From: Citrobacter youngae
GTDB lineage: Bacteria > Pseudomonadota > Gammaproteobacteria > Enterobacterales > Enterobacteriaceae
Direction: 5' to 3'
Assembly: GCF_003818115.1 (NCBI RefSeq)
Contig: NZ_RPOI01000039.1
Location: 1 to 49,619 of the forward strand
Length of the DNA: 49,619 nt
A program made the position numbers and the translations under genes. The notes under the pieces were generated by a model. It did not search any database, had not been told where the DNA came from, and saw only the letters and a program-made list of their open reading frames with translations. This document shows positions 20,221 to 30,633 of the stretch, one piece after another; position 1 is the first letter of the stretch; every line of letters begins with the position of its first letter.

Positions 20221-20738
20221 GGCTCACCTACCGAGGTCTGTTTGGTTTCTGGCGACGTTTTCATACCCGCCTCAACAAAATCCGCCAACTGCATCAGCAT
20301 GACGCGCAACGCTTTAGGCATCTGCTCCAGTTCGATGGCATCCATCAGATTTTTTACGTACAGCCCTAATTCTGTATCACCTTCGATCACCAGGCGACGC
20401 TGGAAGAAAAGCGTATCTGGATCCTGCTTACGCGCCGCGATCATCAGCAGATCGCTGGCATCGGCGCTAAAACTGACATCCGCATCTGCATTCTGGCTGA
20501 CGATCAGTTTATCGTTCTGAACAGAGGTATACCATTTAAGGCCGATGTCACGCACATGAATGCTCAGCCAGCGACCGTCGAGAAACTCCAGCTCCCCATC
20601 GGCCAGCGCCTGACTAAACTGCCAGCTCAGGACCTGCTCCAGAACCTGGCGCTTCAGCGCAAAGGGCGTCAGTTTAACCGGTACACTCATCAGAGAAGGA
20701 CCTAAATGTACTAAGCGTGAACGCAGTTTATCCAACAC
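20214..20738 (-). CDS. ubiT: ubiquinone biosynthesis accessory protein UbiT (GTG start)
   Basis: SCP2-domain lipid-binding protein needed for O2-independent ubiquinone synthesis, working with UbiU and UbiV. The GTG at 20738 has GGGAG 8 nt upstream and gives 174 aa (LDKLRSRLVHLGPSL...), the E. coli length. An in-frame TTG at 20759 would add 7 residues but has no good ribosome-binding site. The SCP2 domain covers about residues 30-145 (FSADASDLLMIAARKQDPDTLFF). It lies divergent from its functional partners ubiUV, with a 220-bp region between them. Confidence 0.93.
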   Translation of the reverse strand: MLDKLRSRLVHLGPSLMSVPVKLTPFALKRQVLEQVLSWQFSQALADGELEFLDGRWLSIHVRDIGLKWYTSVQNDKLIVSQNADADVSFSADASDLLMIAARKQDPDTLFFQRRLVIEGDTELGLYVKNLMDAIELEQMPKALRVMLMQLADFVEAGMKTSPETKQTSVGEPC

Positions 20739-20958
20739 GAGCTTTACTCCCTGTTTCAATAGTCCTGCTATTTTGCCATATCAAATAAACGACATAGCGG
20801 CATAAATCAACAATTCGCTACGAAATTGTTACCTCTTTATTGGTGTCACCAATACGACTTTAACTGCCTCAAATCAAAAATTGTCTCAGCAAGGTTAACT
20901 AAAATCCCTCTTCGTTAACATTTCTGCGCCCGACATGGCGCAACGTTCAGGATAAATT
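20739..20958. promoter_or_regulatory. ubiT/ubiU divergent promoter region
   Basis: A 220-bp AT-rich region. Half-sites resembling the FNR motif (AATCAA at about 20805 and 20874) are present, but I see no full TTGAT-N4-ATCAA palindrome. The pathway is anaerobic, so FNR control would make sense; the sequence neither proves nor excludes it. AGGATAAATT precedes ubiU. Confidence 0.35.
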
Positions 20959-21954
20959 ATGGAGCTGCTCTGCCCTGCCGGAAACCTCCCGGCGCTTAAG
21001 GCGGCCATCGAGAACGGCGCTGATGCTGTCTACATCGGGCTGAAAGATGATACCAACGCCCGTCATTTCGCCGGCCTTAATTTTACCGAGAAAAAATTGC
21101 AGGAAGCGGTGAGTTTCGTTCATCAGCACCGCCGTAAGCTGCACATTGCGATTAACACCTTTGCCCATCCGGATGGGTATGTACGCTGGCAGCGTGCCGT
21201 TGATATGGCAGCGCAACTGGGGGCGGATGCGCTGATCCTCGCCGACCTCGCCATGCTTGAGTATGCCGCAGAGCGCTATCCCCATATTGAGCGCCATGTC
21301 TCCGTTCAGGCATCTGCGACTAACGAAGAGGCAATTAATTTCTACCATCGCAACTTTGACGTTGCGCGGGTCGTACTGCCACGCGTGCTGTCGATTCATC
21401 AGGTGAAGCAATTAGCCCGCGTAACCCCAGTTCCGTTAGAAGTGTTTGCCTTCGGCAGTCTGTGCATTATGGCAGAAGGTCGTTGCTACTTATCTTCTTA
21501 TCTGACAGGCGAATCGCCAAACACCGTGGGTGCCTGCTCCCCTGCTCGCTTTGTGCGCTGGCAACAGACCCCGCAAGGGCTGGAATCCCGCCTAAACGAA
21601 GTTCTGATCGATCGCTATCAGGATGGAGAAAACGCCGGTTATCCGACGTTATGCAAAGGCCGCTATCTGGTTGATGGCGAACGCTATCATGCACTGGAAG
21701 AGCCTACCAGTCTGAACACGCTGGAACTGCTGCCCGACTTACTGGCCGCCAATATTGCTTCGGTCAAAATCGAGGGACGTCAGCGCAGCCCGGCTTATGT
21801 CAGCCAGGTGGCGAAAGTGTGGCGTCAGGCGATCGACCGCTGTATGGCCGACCCGCAAAACTACGCCCCGCAGGACGCGTGGATGGAAACGCTCGGTTCA
21901 ATGTCCGAAGGCACGCAGACCACGCTTGGCGCGTATCACCGTAAATGGCAGTGA
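20959..21954 (+). CDS. ubiU: O2-independent ubiquinone hydroxylation protein UbiU
   Basis: Peptidase U32-family protein that forms a complex with UbiV and carries a [4Fe-4S] cluster; the pair hydroxylates ubiquinone precursors without oxygen, using prephenate as oxygen donor. It is 331 aa. The four cluster cysteines are at 169, 176, 193 and 232 (FGSLCIMAEGRC, GACSP, TLCKG), as in E. coli. The U32 core starts with LLCPAGNLPALKAAIENGAD. ubiV begins 8 bp after the stop. Confidence 0.96.
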   Translation: MELLCPAGNLPALKAAIENGADAVYIGLKDDTNARHFAGLNFTEKKLQEAVSFVHQHRRKLHIAINTFAHPDGYVRWQRAVDMAAQLGADALILADLAMLEYAAERYPHIERHVSVQASATNEEAINFYHRNFDVARVVLPRVLSIHQVKQLARVTPVPLEVFAFGSLCIMAEGRCYLSSYLTGESPNTVGACSPARFVRWQQTPQGLESRLNEVLIDRYQDGENAGYPTLCKGRYLVDGERYHALEEPTSLNTLELLPDLLAANIASVKIEGRQRSPAYVSQVAKVWRQAIDRCMADPQNYAPQDAWMETLGSMSEGTQTTLGAYHRKWQ

Positions 21955-21962
21955 GAGAAGCA

Positions 21963-22841
21963 ATGAAATATTCCTTAGGGCCGGTGCTGTGGTACTGGCC
22001 GAAAGAAACGCTGGAAGATTTTTATCAGCAGGCCGCCGTAAGCCAGGCCGACGTTATCTATCTTGGCGAAGCGGTATGCAGTAAACGTCGCGCCACCAAA
22101 GTGGGCGACTGGCTGGATATGGCGAAATCACTCGCGGGCAGCGGTAAACAGGTGGTGCTGTCGACGCTGGCGCTGGTGCAAGCTTCCTCTGAGCTGGGAG
22201 AACTGAAGCGCTATGTTGAAAATGGCGACTTCCTGCTGGAAGCCAGCGATCTCGGCGTGGTAAACATGTGCGCCGAGCGTAAGCTGCCGTTTGTCGCCGG
22301 GCATGCGCTCAACTGCTACAACGCGGTAACCCTGCGTTTACTGCTCAAGCAGGGCATGGTGCGCTGGTGTATGCCGGTAGAGTTGTCCCGCGACTGGCTG
22401 GTAAACCTGCTCAACCAGTGTGATGAGCTGGGTATTCGCAATCAGTTTGAAGTAGAGGTGCTGAGCTACGGGCATCTGCCGCTGGCATACTCCGCCCGCT
22501 GCTTTACCGCACGCTCTGAAGATCGTCCCAAAGACGAATGTGAAACCTGCTGCATCAAATACCCGAACGGACGCGATGTGCTGTCGCAGGAGAATCAGCA
22601 GGTCTTTGTCCTCAACGGGATCCAGACCATGAGCGGCTATGTCTACAACCTCGGCAACGAGCTGACATCGATGCAGGGTCTGGTTGATATTGTGCGTCTG
22701 TCCCCTTCAGGCACTGAAACATTCGCCATGCTCGACGCCTTCCGCGCCAATGAAAATGGCACGGCCCCATTACCTCTTGCCGCCCACAGTGACTGCAATG
22801 GCTACTGGAAGCGACTGGCTGGTCTGGAGCTGCGGGCGTAA
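21963..22841 (+). CDS. ubiV: O2-independent ubiquinone hydroxylation protein UbiV
   Basis: Second U32-family subunit of the UbiUV complex, also with a [4Fe-4S] cluster. The start at 21963 (MKYSLGPVLWYW) gives 292 aa; an in-frame ATG at 21945 lies inside ubiU and is less likely. Cluster cysteines are at positions 39, 180, 193 and 197 (EAVCS, SARCFTARSED, DECETCC; an extra Cys196 is also present). It is translationally linked to ubiU and followed by an unusual inverted repeat before yhbW. Confidence 0.95.
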   Translation: MKYSLGPVLWYWPKETLEDFYQQAAVSQADVIYLGEAVCSKRRATKVGDWLDMAKSLAGSGKQVVLSTLALVQASSELGELKRYVENGDFLLEASDLGVVNMCAERKLPFVAGHALNCYNAVTLRLLLKQGMVRWCMPVELSRDWLVNLLNQCDELGIRNQFEVEVLSYGHLPLAYSARCFTARSEDRPKDECETCCIKYPNGRDVLSQENQQVFVLNGIQTMSGYVYNLGNELTSMQGLVDIVRLSPSGTETFAMLDAFRANENGTAPLPLAAHSDCNGYWKRLAGLELRA

Positions 22842-22845
22842 AAAA

Positions 22846-22915
22846 GCTCACTTTGTTAACAACGGTAATCAAATTTTAATGCAGTATTAAAAGATTAACC
22901 GGTAACAAAGTGAGC
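22846..22915 (+). promoter_or_regulatory. long inverted repeat in the ubiV-yhbW gap
   Basis: A perfect 13-bp inverted repeat, GCTCACTTTGTTA (22846-22858) and TAACAAAGTGAGC (22903-22915), with a 44-nt AT-rich loop. The right arm ends 4 nt before the yhbW ATG and contains its only Shine-Dalgarno-like sequence (GTGAG). An RNA stem here would hide the ribosome-binding site; as DNA it could be an operator. Confidence 0.5.
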
Positions 22916-22919
22916 CGTT

Positions 22920-23927
22920 ATGACTGACAAAACTATTCCGTTCTCGGTGCTGGATCTGGCACCGATCCCTGAAGGTTCTTCGGCAAAAGAGGCCTTCACA
23001 CACTCGCTTGATCTCGCCCGACTGGCCGAAAAGCGCGGCTACCACCGCTACTGGCTGGCAGAACATCACAACATGGTCGGTATCGCCAGCGCGGCAACTT
23101 CAGTGCTGATTGGCTATCTGGCTGCCAATACCACCACACTGCATCTCGGTTCCGGTGGCGTTATGCTGCCTAATCATTCGCCGCTGGTGATCGCCGAGCA
23201 GTTCGGTACCCTGAATACGCTGTATCCGGGACGCATCGATCTTGGGCTTGGCCGCGCGCCGGGGAGCGATCAGCCAACGATGCGTGCGCTGCGCCGCCAC
23301 ATGAGCGGTGATATCGATAACTTCCCACGCGACGTAGCTGAACTGGTGGACTGGTTCGACGCCCGCGATCCTAACCCTCATGTGCGCCCGGTTCCCGGCT
23401 ACGGCGAGCAGATCCCGGTCTGGTTATTGGGCTCCAGCCTGTACAGCGCACAGTTGGCAGCCCAGCTCGGCCTGCCGTTTGCCTTCGCCTCACACTTTGC
23501 TCCGGATATGCTGCATCAGGCGCTGCATCTGTATCGCACCCAGTTCAAACCCTCAGCGCGGCTGGCAAAGCCGTATGCGATGGTGTGCATCAACATCATT
23601 GCCGCTGACAGCAATCGCGACGCCGAGTTTCTTTTCACCTCGATGCAGCAGGCGTTTGTGAAACTGCGTCGTGGCGAAACCGGCCAGCTACCACCGCCGG
23701 TAGAGAATATGCATCAGCTGTGGTCCGCTTCTGAACAGTACGGCGTACAACAGGCGCTGAGCATGTCGCTGGTTGGTGATAAGGCAAAAGTGCGTCACGG
23801 TCTTGATGCCATTTTGCGTGAAACCCAGGCCGATGAAATTATGGTTAACGGCCAGATTTTTGATCATCAGGCACGTCTTCATTCGTTTGATTTGGCGATG
23901 GATGTGAAGCAGGAATTGTTGGGGTAG
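22920..23927 (+). CDS. yhbW: luciferase-like monooxygenase family protein YhbW
   Basis: A 335-aa member of the bacterial luciferase-like (LLM) flavin-dependent monooxygenase superfamily: TIM barrel with [20 protein letters not shown], a [19 protein letters not shown] strand-helix unit and the [12 protein letters not shown] segment near residue 105. The substrate is unknown. The start follows the long inverted repeat at 22846-22915. In enterobacteria it lies next to the anaerobic ubiUV pair, but a shared function has not been shown. Confidence 0.93.
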   Translation: MTDKTIPFSVLDLAPIPEGSSAKEAFTHSLDLARLAEKRGYHRYWLAEHHNMVGIASAATSVLIGYLAANTTTLHLGSGGVMLPNHSPLVIAEQFGTLNTLYPGRIDLGLGRAPGSDQPTMRALRRHMSGDIDNFPRDVAELVDWFDARDPNPHVRPVPGYGEQIPVWLLGSSLYSAQLAAQLGLPFAFASHFAPDMLHQALHLYRTQFKPSARLAKPYAMVCINIIAADSNRDAEFLFTSMQQAFVKLRRGETGQLPPPVENMHQLWSASEQYGVQQALSMSLVGDKAKVRHGLDAILRETQADEIMVNGQIFDHQARLHSFDLAMDVKQELLG

Positions 23928-23937
23928 CGCGGTTTGT

Positions 23938-24008
23938 GCCGGATGGCGGCTACGCCTTATCCGGCTTACACGGTACTGTAGGCCCGGTAAGCGCAGCGCC
24001 ACCGGGCA
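23938..24008. repeat. REP pair (BIME)
   Basis: Two REP units in opposite orientation, GCCGGATGGCGGCTACGCC...TATCCGGC (23938-23970) and GTAGGCCCGGTAAGCGCAGC...CACCGGGC (23977-24007), fill the gap between the convergent genes yhbW and mtr and are likely to act as the mRNA 3'-end structure for both. Confidence 0.85.
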
Positions 24009-24014
24009 ACGGTT

Positions 24015-25259
24015 TTACTGGTATACAGGCAACAAATTAACGCTCGACAGAATATGGATAATCGCGTTGCCGATACCAAATACCAGGATCAGCGCAATCA
24101 TCGGTTTGCCGCCCCAGACGCGGAATTTCGGGCTACCGAAACGCTCGCGGGATTTACGGGCCAGCAGCGCCGGAACAATGGCAGCCCAGATGGTTGCCGC
24201 GAGTCCTGCATAGCCAATGGCGTACAGGAAACCGTTCGGCCACAGCAATCCACCCACAATTGGCGGCACAAACGTCAGCAATGCCGTTTTAAAACGCCCC
24301 ATTGCCGAGTCATCAAAGCCAAACAGATCCGCCAGATAGTCAAACAGACCGAGCGTGACGCCGAGGAATGAACTCGCCACCGCAAAGTTAGAGAACACCA
24401 CTAACAGTAGATCCAGGCTGCGGCTGTTCAGTACGCCGCTCAGCGCCTGTACCAGCACATCAATGTTACCGCCCTGCTGCGCAATACCGATAAACTCCGG
24501 ACGTGGAATATTCCCCATCGTTCCCAGTAACCATACGGTATACAGCACCAGCGCCAGCAGCGTGCCATACACCAGACACTTCACAATGGTTTTCGGATCT
24601 TTACCGTAGTACTTCATCAGGCTCGGGACGTTACCGTGGTAGCCGAACGACGCCAGGCAAAACGGCAGCGTCATCAGCAGGTACGGCGTATAAGAAGCAT
24701 TGCTTTCCGCCACGTTAAACAACGTTGTGGGCTGAACGTGTCCCAATAAACTGCCGAAGGTCAGGAAAAAGGTAATTACCTTCGCACCCAGCACAATCGC
24801 CGTCATGCGGCTAACCGCTTTGGTGCTTAACCACACCACAAATGCCACCAACAGCGCAAAGCCAAGACCCGCCGCGCGCGCCGGAACATTCAGCGACATC
24901 TCCGAGAAGGTGTGATGCAGAATCGACCCGCTCGCTGAGATATACGCGTAGGTCAGAATATAGAGAACGAAAGCAATCGAGATGCCGTTCACCACGTTCC
25001 AGCCTTTGCCCAGCAGATCTTTCGTGATGGTGTCAAAGCTGGAACCAATGCGGTAATTGAGGTTAGCTTCAAGGATCATCAGCCCGGAGTGCAGCATGCA
25101 GAACCAGGTGAAGATCAGCGCTGCCATTGACCAGAAAAACCACGCCCCGGACATGACCACTGGCAGAGAAAACATCCCCGCGCCAATAATGGTGCCGCCG
25201 ATAATCACCACGCCGCCGAGCAACGAAGGTGATGTTTGGGTGGTGGTTAGTGTTGCCAT
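24015..25259 (-). CDS. mtr: high-affinity tryptophan permease Mtr
   Basis: Inner-membrane proton-driven L-tryptophan (and indole) importer of the hydroxy/aromatic amino acid permease (HAAAP) family, 414 aa with about 11 hydrophobic segments. The N-terminal [19 protein letters not shown] motif and the [15 protein letters not shown] segment are family signatures. The promoter region carries a TrpR-type operator at 25313-25330; in E. coli the gene is repressed by TrpR and activated by TyrR. Confidence 0.96.
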   Translation of the reverse strand: MATLTTTQTSPSLLGGVVIIGGTIIGAGMFSLPVVMSGAWFFWSMAALIFTWFCMLHSGLMILEANLNYRIGSSFDTITKDLLGKGWNVVNGISIAFVLYILTYAYISASGSILHHTFSEMSLNVPARAAGLGFALLVAFVVWLSTKAVSRMTAIVLGAKVITFFLTFGSLLGHVQPTTLFNVAESNASYTPYLLMTLPFCLASFGYHGNVPSLMKYYGKDPKTIVKCLVYGTLLALVLYTVWLLGTMGNIPRPEFIGIAQQGGNIDVLVQALSGVLNSRSLDLLLVVFSNFAVASSFLGVTLGLFDYLADLFGFDDSAMGRFKTALLTFVPPIVGGLLWPNGFLYAIGYAGLAATIWAAIVPALLARKSRERFGSPKFRVWGGKPMIALILVFGIGNAIIHILSSVNLLPVYQ

Positions 25260-25312
25260 TTAGCCATCTCTCCAGTCATTTATATTGTGACTACATCTCA
25301 ATGTGCTGCACT

Positions 25313-25330
25313 GTACCAGTACACGAGTAC
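25313..25330 (-). promoter_or_regulatory. TrpR operator of mtr
   Basis: On the minus strand GTACTCGTGTACTGGTAC, a good match to the TrpR operator core GTACTAGTTAACTAGTAC, 54 bp upstream of the mtr start. It predicts repression by tryptophan-loaded TrpR. Confidence 0.75.
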
Positions 25331-25338
25331 AAATGAAA

Positions 25339-25370
25339 TAAAAAAAGCCCCGATTGTTGAGATCGGGGCT
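25339..25370 (-). terminator. deaD intrinsic terminator
   Basis: Minus-strand stem AGCCCCGAT/ATCGGGGCT with a 7-nt loop followed by a T run, 35 bp after the deaD stop and just upstream of the mtr promoter. Confidence 0.85.
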
Positions 25371-25404
25371 GTATATATTACTTTACGCTTTTATACCGTG
25401 AGGC

Positions 25405-27327
25405 TTATGCGTCACCGCCGAAACGACGACGACCAGCGGAGTCATCACGACGCGGAGCAGAAGAATCGTCACGACGCGGACCACGGTTGCCTTCACGACG
25501 TTCGCCGCTGAAACGACGACCATCGCCACGACCGCCTTCACGACGCTCACCGCTGAAACCACGACCTTCGCCACGACCACCTTCACGACGCTCGCCGCTG
25601 AAACGGCCACCGCCACGACGTTCACCACCGGTGTGTGGAACGGCATCGCCAACCAGCTGCATATTCATCGGCTTGTTCAGGATGCGAGTACGGGTAAAGT
25701 GCTGCAGCACGTCGCCCGGCATACCTTTCGGCAGCTCGATGGTGGAGTGGGAAGCAAACAGCTTGATGTTACCGATATAACGGCTGCTGATATCACCTTC
25801 GTTAGCAATAGCACCAACGATATGACGGACTTCAACACCGTCATCACGGCCCACTTCAATGCGGTACAGCTGCATATCGCCAACGTCACGACGTTCACGA
25901 CGCGGGCGATCTTCACCACCACGGTCATTACGCGGGCCACGATCGTTGCGGTCACGCGGACCACGATCGTCACGGTCGCGGAATTCGCGTTTCGGACGCA
26001 TCGGCGCATCTGGCGGCAGGATCAGCGGACGTTCGCCCTGAGCCATTTTCAGCAGTGCGGCTGCCAGCGTTTCGATATCCAGCTCTTCTTCCGGCTGCAT
26101 TTTCGCCAGCAGAGCACGGTACTGATCCAGATCGCTGCTTTCCAGCTGCTGCTGTACTTTAGCGGCGAATTTTTCCAGACGGCGTTTGCCCAGCAGTTCT
26201 GCGTTCGGCAGTTCTACTTCCGGAATCGTCAGCTTCATGGTGCGTTCGATGTTACGCAGCAGACGACGCTCACGGTTCTCAACGAACAGCAGCGCACGGC
26301 CAGCACGACCCGCACGACCAGTACGGCCGATACGGTGAACGTAAGACTCGGAATCCATCGGGATGTCGTAGTTAACAACCAGGCTGATACGCTCAACGTC
26401 CAGGCCACGGGCCGCAACGTCGGTTGCAATCAGAATATCCAGGCGGCCATCTTTCAAACGTTCCAGAGTCTGCTCACGCAGGGACTGGTTCATGTCGCCG
26501 TTCAGTGCAGCGCTGCTATAACCGCTACGTTCCAGCGCTTCTGCCACTTCCAGGGTCGCATTTTTGGTACGAACGAAGATAATCGCCGCATCAAAATCTT
26601 CTGCTTCCAGGAAACGCACCAGCGCTTCATTTTTACGCATGCCCCATACAGTCCAGTAGCTCTGGCTGATGTCAGGACGCGTGGTAACGCTGGACTGAAT
26701 GCGTACTTCCTGCGGCTCTTTCATAAAGCGGCGGGTAATACGACGAATCGCTTCCGGCATAGTCGCCGAGAACAGAGCGGTCTGATGACCTTCCGGGATC
26801 TGCGCCATGATGGTTTCAACGTCTTCGATGAAGCCCATACGCAGCATTTCGTCTGCTTCGTCCAGTACCAGACCGCTCAGTTTAGAGAGGTCCAGAGTCC
26901 CGCGCTTCAGGTGATCCAGCAGACGGCCCGGCGTACCGACGACGATCTGTGGTCCCTGACGCAGGGCACGTAATTGCACGTCATAACGCTGGCCGCCGTA
27001 CAGGGCAACCACGTTCACGCCGCGCATGTGTTTAGAGAAATCCGTCATGGCTTCTGCAACCTGAACCGCCAGTTCGCGGGTCGGTGCCAGCACCAGAATC
27101 TGAGGTGCCTTCAGCTCAGGATCAAGATTGTTAAGCAGCGGTAAAGAGAACGCTGCAGTTTTGCCGCTACCTGTCTGGGCCATACCCAGAACATCGCGAC
27201 CGCCCAGCAGATGCGGAATGCACTCTGCCTGGATTGGAGATGGTTTTTCGTAACCCAGATCGTTAAGGGCTTCAAGGATAGGAGCCTTCAGGCCCAGATC
27301 TGCAAAAGTGGTTTCGAATTCAGCCAT
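25405..27327 (-). CDS. deaD: cold-shock DEAD-box RNA helicase DeaD (CsdA)
   Basis: ATP-dependent RNA helicase used in 50S ribosome assembly, mRNA decay and cold adaptation. The start at 27327 ([13 protein letters not shown]) gives 640 aa; an upstream ATG frame is not supported because it overlaps yrbN. Motifs in order: Q-motif near residue 30, AQTGSGKT (50-57), [37 protein letters not shown] charged [11 protein letters not shown] stretch, an RNA-binding domain and a C-terminal tail of three tandem ~15-residue [15 protein letters not shown] repeats follow. It is longer than E. coli DeaD (629 aa), mainly in the tail. Translation overlaps yrbN by 8 bp. Confidence 0.96.
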
Positions 27328-27400
27328 GTAGTACGTGTGCCTCAAAATTAATGGCGGCCAGTCTACATAACTCATCATGAAATTGATCTGCAATTTTCAT
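27320..27400 (-). CDS. yrbN: small protein YrbN (26 aa), upstream of and overlapping deaD
   Basis: A 26-codon frame on the minus strand: starts [14 protein letters not shown] and ends AHVLHG, then TGA. The sequence matches, residue for residue as far as I recall, the E. coli small protein YrbN, so selection has kept it. Its last codons overlap the deaD start (ATGGCTGA), a classic arrangement for translational coupling. Its role is probably to control deaD translation, a leader-peptide-like function, rather than to be an enzyme. It is too short for standard gene callers. Confidence 0.85.
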
Positions 27401-27506
27401 TGAAAAGTGTGAACCGGCTCAAAGTAGGTGTATTAACGAACAACAACGCCCTCACCCGTGAAGGTGATGGCAATCAAAAAAGATTACGGGCTGATGTGTA
27501 CGTCAG

Positions 27507-28391
27507 CTATTGCTGGTCCGATTCTGCCAGGTCATCTTGGTCCTGGCCCAGGAGCGATAATTCCAACAATGCGTATCGGTGCTCAACAAAGTTATGAACG
27601 TTGTTAGCCACCGCCAGTTTGAACAATGCCGTAGCGTTGTCCAAATCCCCCAGACTTAGGTAGTACTTACCTAAATAGAAGTTGGTTTCACTGAGATGCT
27701 CAGCGAGCGAGGTGTTATCCGTTGCGTCCGCCTTCAGGCGTTCCATCAGCGTTGCTTCGCTAATGTTGCCCAGGTAGAACTCGACAATGTTCCATCCCCA
27801 TTGCTCTTTATCTGATTTCTCAAAGCGTTGCTTTAACGCTTCTTTAGCCTGCTTCTCATCGAGCTTCTGCTCGGCGAGATAAAGCCACAGACTACGGAAA
27901 GGATCATTGGGATCGTCTTGATAAAACGCTAGCAGATCATCTTGCGCTAACTTGTCGCGACCGCCGTAATACAATGCGATACCGCGATTTAAGTGCGCGT
28001 AGTTGTAAGTTGGATCAAGCTCAAGTACAGAATCAAACGCTTCATAGGCAGCATCAAAATTGCCTGCCTGCGTTAAATATATACCTAAGTAATTGAATAC
28101 TTCAGGCATATCTGGTCGGATTGCCAGCGCTTGTGAAAAATCATTTCGCGCCAGTGCCCTCAGACCGAGACTATCATACAACACTCCGCGCTCATATAAA
28201 AGCTGTGCGCGTTCGTCATCGGTTAAAGCCCGACTGGCAAGAATTTGTTCCATACGTGCCAGAATCACTTCCTGCTGCAAAGTCGGTTGCAATGGTACTG
28301 CGAGGACTTCACTCTTACGCCAGGTGGAATTACTGCATCCAGCCAGCGTGAGTGCTGTCGCAACGAAACACCAGCGCAAAAAAGGCTTCAT
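27507..28391 (-). CDS. nlpI: lipoprotein NlpI, TPR protein
   Basis: Outer-membrane lipoprotein adaptor that recruits the protease Prc to degrade the endopeptidase MepS and scaffolds peptidoglycan enzymes. The start at 28391 gives 294 aa with lipobox LAGC and lipidated Cys19; the longer frame up to 28448 lacks a ribosome-binding site and a signal peptide at its N-terminus. Four to five TPR repeats occupy residues ~60-200, for example [18 protein letters not shown] and [23 protein letters not shown]. It lies between pnp and yrbN-deaD in the same direction. Confidence 0.96.
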   Translation of the reverse strand: MKPFLRWCFVATALTLAGCSNSTWRKSEVLAVPLQPTLQQEVILARMEQILASRALTDDERAQLLYERGVLYDSLGLRALARNDFSQALAIRPDMPEVFNYLGIYLTQAGNFDAAYEAFDSVLELDPTYNYAHLNRGIALYYGGRDKLAQDDLLAFYQDDPNDPFRSLWLYLAEQKLDEKQAKEALKQRFEKSDKEQWGWNIVEFYLGNISEATLMERLKADATDNTSLAEHLSETNFYLGKYYLSLGDLDNATALFKLAVANNVHNFVEHRYALLELSLLGQDQDDLAESDQQ

Positions 28392-28468
28392 TTCCCACTC
28401 CCGAAGACAACGATTGAATGAACGTCCAGGTTCCCCGGTTGCTAACAAGGCATCCTGCCGGGTTAAAG

Positions 28469-28490
28469 GCCCTCCGCTCTCACGGAGGGC
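28469..28490 (-). terminator. hairpin after pnp
   Basis: Minus-strand stem GCCCTCCG/CGGAGGGC with a 6-nt loop, 11 bp after the pnp stop. Only a short T stretch follows (CTTTAAC), so it is likely an mRNA-end stabiliser or a leaky terminator that lets some transcription reach nlpI. Confidence 0.65.
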
Positions 28491-28500
28491 AATGGCAACC

Positions 28501-30633
28501 TTACTCGCCCTGGCTTGCCGGAGCTTCCGGTTCGCCTGCAGGCTGAGACTGCTCAGTTGCTTCTTTAATGCTCAGACGTACACGGCCCTGGCGATCAACT
28601 TCCAGAACTTTGACCGGTACTTCCTGACCCATCTGCAGGTAATCGGTCACTTTCTCAACGCGCTTATCAGCGATCTGAGAGATGTGTACCAGGCCTTCTT
28701 TACCGCCACCGATGGCAACGAATGCGCCAAAGTCAACGATACGGGTCACTTTACCATTGTAGATACGGCCTACTTCGATCTCTGCGGTGATCTCTTCGAT
28801 ACGACGGATAGCATATTTCGCTTTTTCGCCGTCGGTCGCAGCAATCTTCACGGTACCATCATCTTCGATTTCAATGGTGGTGCCGGTTTCTTCGGTCAGA
28901 GCACGGATAACAGAACCGCCTTTACCGATAACGTCTTTGATCTTGTCCGGGCTGATCTTGATGGTGTGGATACGCGGAGCAAATTCAGAGATATCGCCAC
29001 GCGGTGCGTTGATCGCTTGTTCCATCACACCCAGGATGTGCAGACGCGCACCTTTAGCCTGGTTCAGAGCAACCTGCATGATTTCTTTGGTGATACCTTC
29101 AATTTTGATATCCATCTGCAGTGCAGAGATACCGTCGCGGGAACCCGCCACTTTGAAGTCCATATCGCCCAGGTGGTCTTCGTCGCCCAGGATGTCAGAC
29201 AGAACAACATAGTTGTCGCCTTCTTTCACCAGCCCCATCGCGATACCCGCAACGGCGGCTTTAATTGGCACGCCTGCGTCCATCAGCGCCAGGGAAGCGC
29301 CACATACGGAAGCCATAGAAGAAGAACCGTTAGATTCGGTGATTTCAGAAACCACACGCACGGTGTACGGGAATTTATCCAGTTCCGGCATCACTGCCAG
29401 TACGCCACGTTTCGCCAGACGACCGTGACCAATCTCACGACGCTTCGGAGAACCGACCATACCGGTTTCACCTACGCAGTACGGAGGGAAGTTGTAGTGG
29501 AACAGGAAGTTGTCAGTACGCTCGCCCATCAGTTCGTCGAGGTTCTGTGCATCACGAGTGGTGCCCAGGGTCGCGGTAACCAGCGCCTGAGTTTCGCCAC
29601 GGGTGAACAGTGCGGAACCGTGAGTACGCGGCAGAACGCCAGTACGCACGTCCAGACCACGGATCATGTCTTTTTCACGGCCATCGATGCGCGGCTCGCC
29701 TGCCAGTACGCGGCTACGAACAACGTTTTTCTCGATAGCGTGCAGAATTTCACCCAGCTCGTTAGCGTCCAGGGTTTCGTCTTCAGCCACCAGAGTCGCG
29801 ATGGTTTCAGATTTGATTACGTCAACCTGAGCATAACGCTCTTGTTTGTCGGTGATGCGGTAAGCGTCGCTCAGGCGAGCTTCTGCCAGTGCGGCAACGC
29901 GCGCGTTCAGCGCTTCGTTGACGGCTTCTGGCTGCCAGTCCCAACGCGGTTTGCCAGCTTCTTTCGCCAGCTCGTTGATGGCCTGAATAACAACCTGCTG
30001 CTGTTCGTGACCGAATACCACAGCGCCCAGCATCTGGTCTTCGCTCAGCAGTTCAGCTTCGGATTCAACCATCAGTACGGCAGCTTCTGTACCCGCAACA
30101 ACCAGGTCCAGCTTGCTTTCTTTCAGTTCGTCCTGAGTCGGGTTCAGTACGTACTGGTCATTGATGTAACCAACACGTGCAGCACCGATCGGGCCGTTGA
30201 ATGGGATGCCAGACAGCGTCAGCGCAGCAGATGCACCAATCATGGCCACGATGTCCGGGTTAACCTGCGGGTTAACGGAAACAACGGTGGCGATAACCTG
30301 AACTTCGTTAACGAAGCCTTCCGGGAACAGCGGACGAACCGGGCGGTCAATCAGACGCGCAATCAGGGTTTCGCCTTCGCTCGGACGGCCTTCACGACGG
30401 AAGAAGCTACCTGGGATACGGCCAGCAGCGTAGGTACGCTCCTGATAGTTAACGGTCAGCGGGAAGAAATCCTGGCCTGGTTTCGCTTTTTTCTGGCCAA
30501 CAACGGTAACAAATACCGCAGTGTCATCCATGCTAACCATAACAGCGGCAGTCGCCTGGCGCGCCATCATGCCGGTTTCCAGCGTAACGGTATGCTGACC
30601 GTACTGGAATTTACGAACGATCGGATTAAGCAA
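28501..30633 (-). CDS. pnp: polyribonucleotide nucleotidyltransferase (PNPase), TTG start
   Basis: Trimeric 3'-5' phosphorolytic exoribonuclease of the RNA degradosome. It is 710 aa, starting at a TTG codon ([20 protein letters not shown]) with AAAGGA 11 nt upstream, as in E. coli. Two RNase PH domains (about 1-215 and 315-540), the second containing [20 protein letters not shown] with the catalytic aspartates. Then a KH domain ([16 protein letters not shown], ~555-610) and an S1 domain (~622-690). The leader at 30692-30783 forms the long stem used for RNase III-dependent autoregulation in E. coli. Confidence 0.97.
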   Translation of the reverse strand: MLNPIVRKFQYGQHTVTLETGMMARQATAAVMVSMDDTAVFVTVVGQKKAKPGQDFFPLTVNYQERTYAAGRIPGSFFRREGRPSEGETLIARLIDRPVRPLFPEGFVNEVQVIATVVSVNPQVNPDIVAMIGASAALTLSGIPFNGPIGAARVGYINDQYVLNPTQDELKESKLDLVVAGTEAAVLMVESEAELLSEDQMLGAVVFGHEQQQVVIQAINELAKEAGKPRWDWQPEAVNEALNARVAALAEARLSDAYRITDKQERYAQVDVIKSETIATLVAEDETLDANELGEILHAIEKNVVRSRVLAGEPRIDGREKDMIRGLDVRTGVLPRTHGSALFTRGETQALVTATLGTTRDAQNLDELMGERTDNFLFHYNFPPYCVGETGMVGSPKRREIGHGRLAKRGVLAVMPELDKFPYTVRVVSEITESNGSSSMASVCGASLALMDAGVPIKAAVAGIAMGLVKEGDNYVVLSDILGDEDHLGDMDFKVAGSRDGISALQMDIKIEGITKEIMQVALNQAKGARLHILGVMEQAINAPRGDISEFAPRIHTIKISPDKIKDVIGKGGSVIRALTEETGTTIEIEDDGTVKIAATDGEKAKYAIRRIEEITAEIEVGRIYNGKVTRIVDFGAFVAIGGGKEGLVHISQIADKRVEKVTDYLQMGQEVPVKVLEVDRQGRVRLSIKEATEQSQPAGEPEAPASQGE

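Noticed and set aside
25633-26973. 446-codon plus-strand open frame opposite deaD
   Set aside because: Shadow of deaD; low-complexity Thr/Gln/Phe composition and no start signal.
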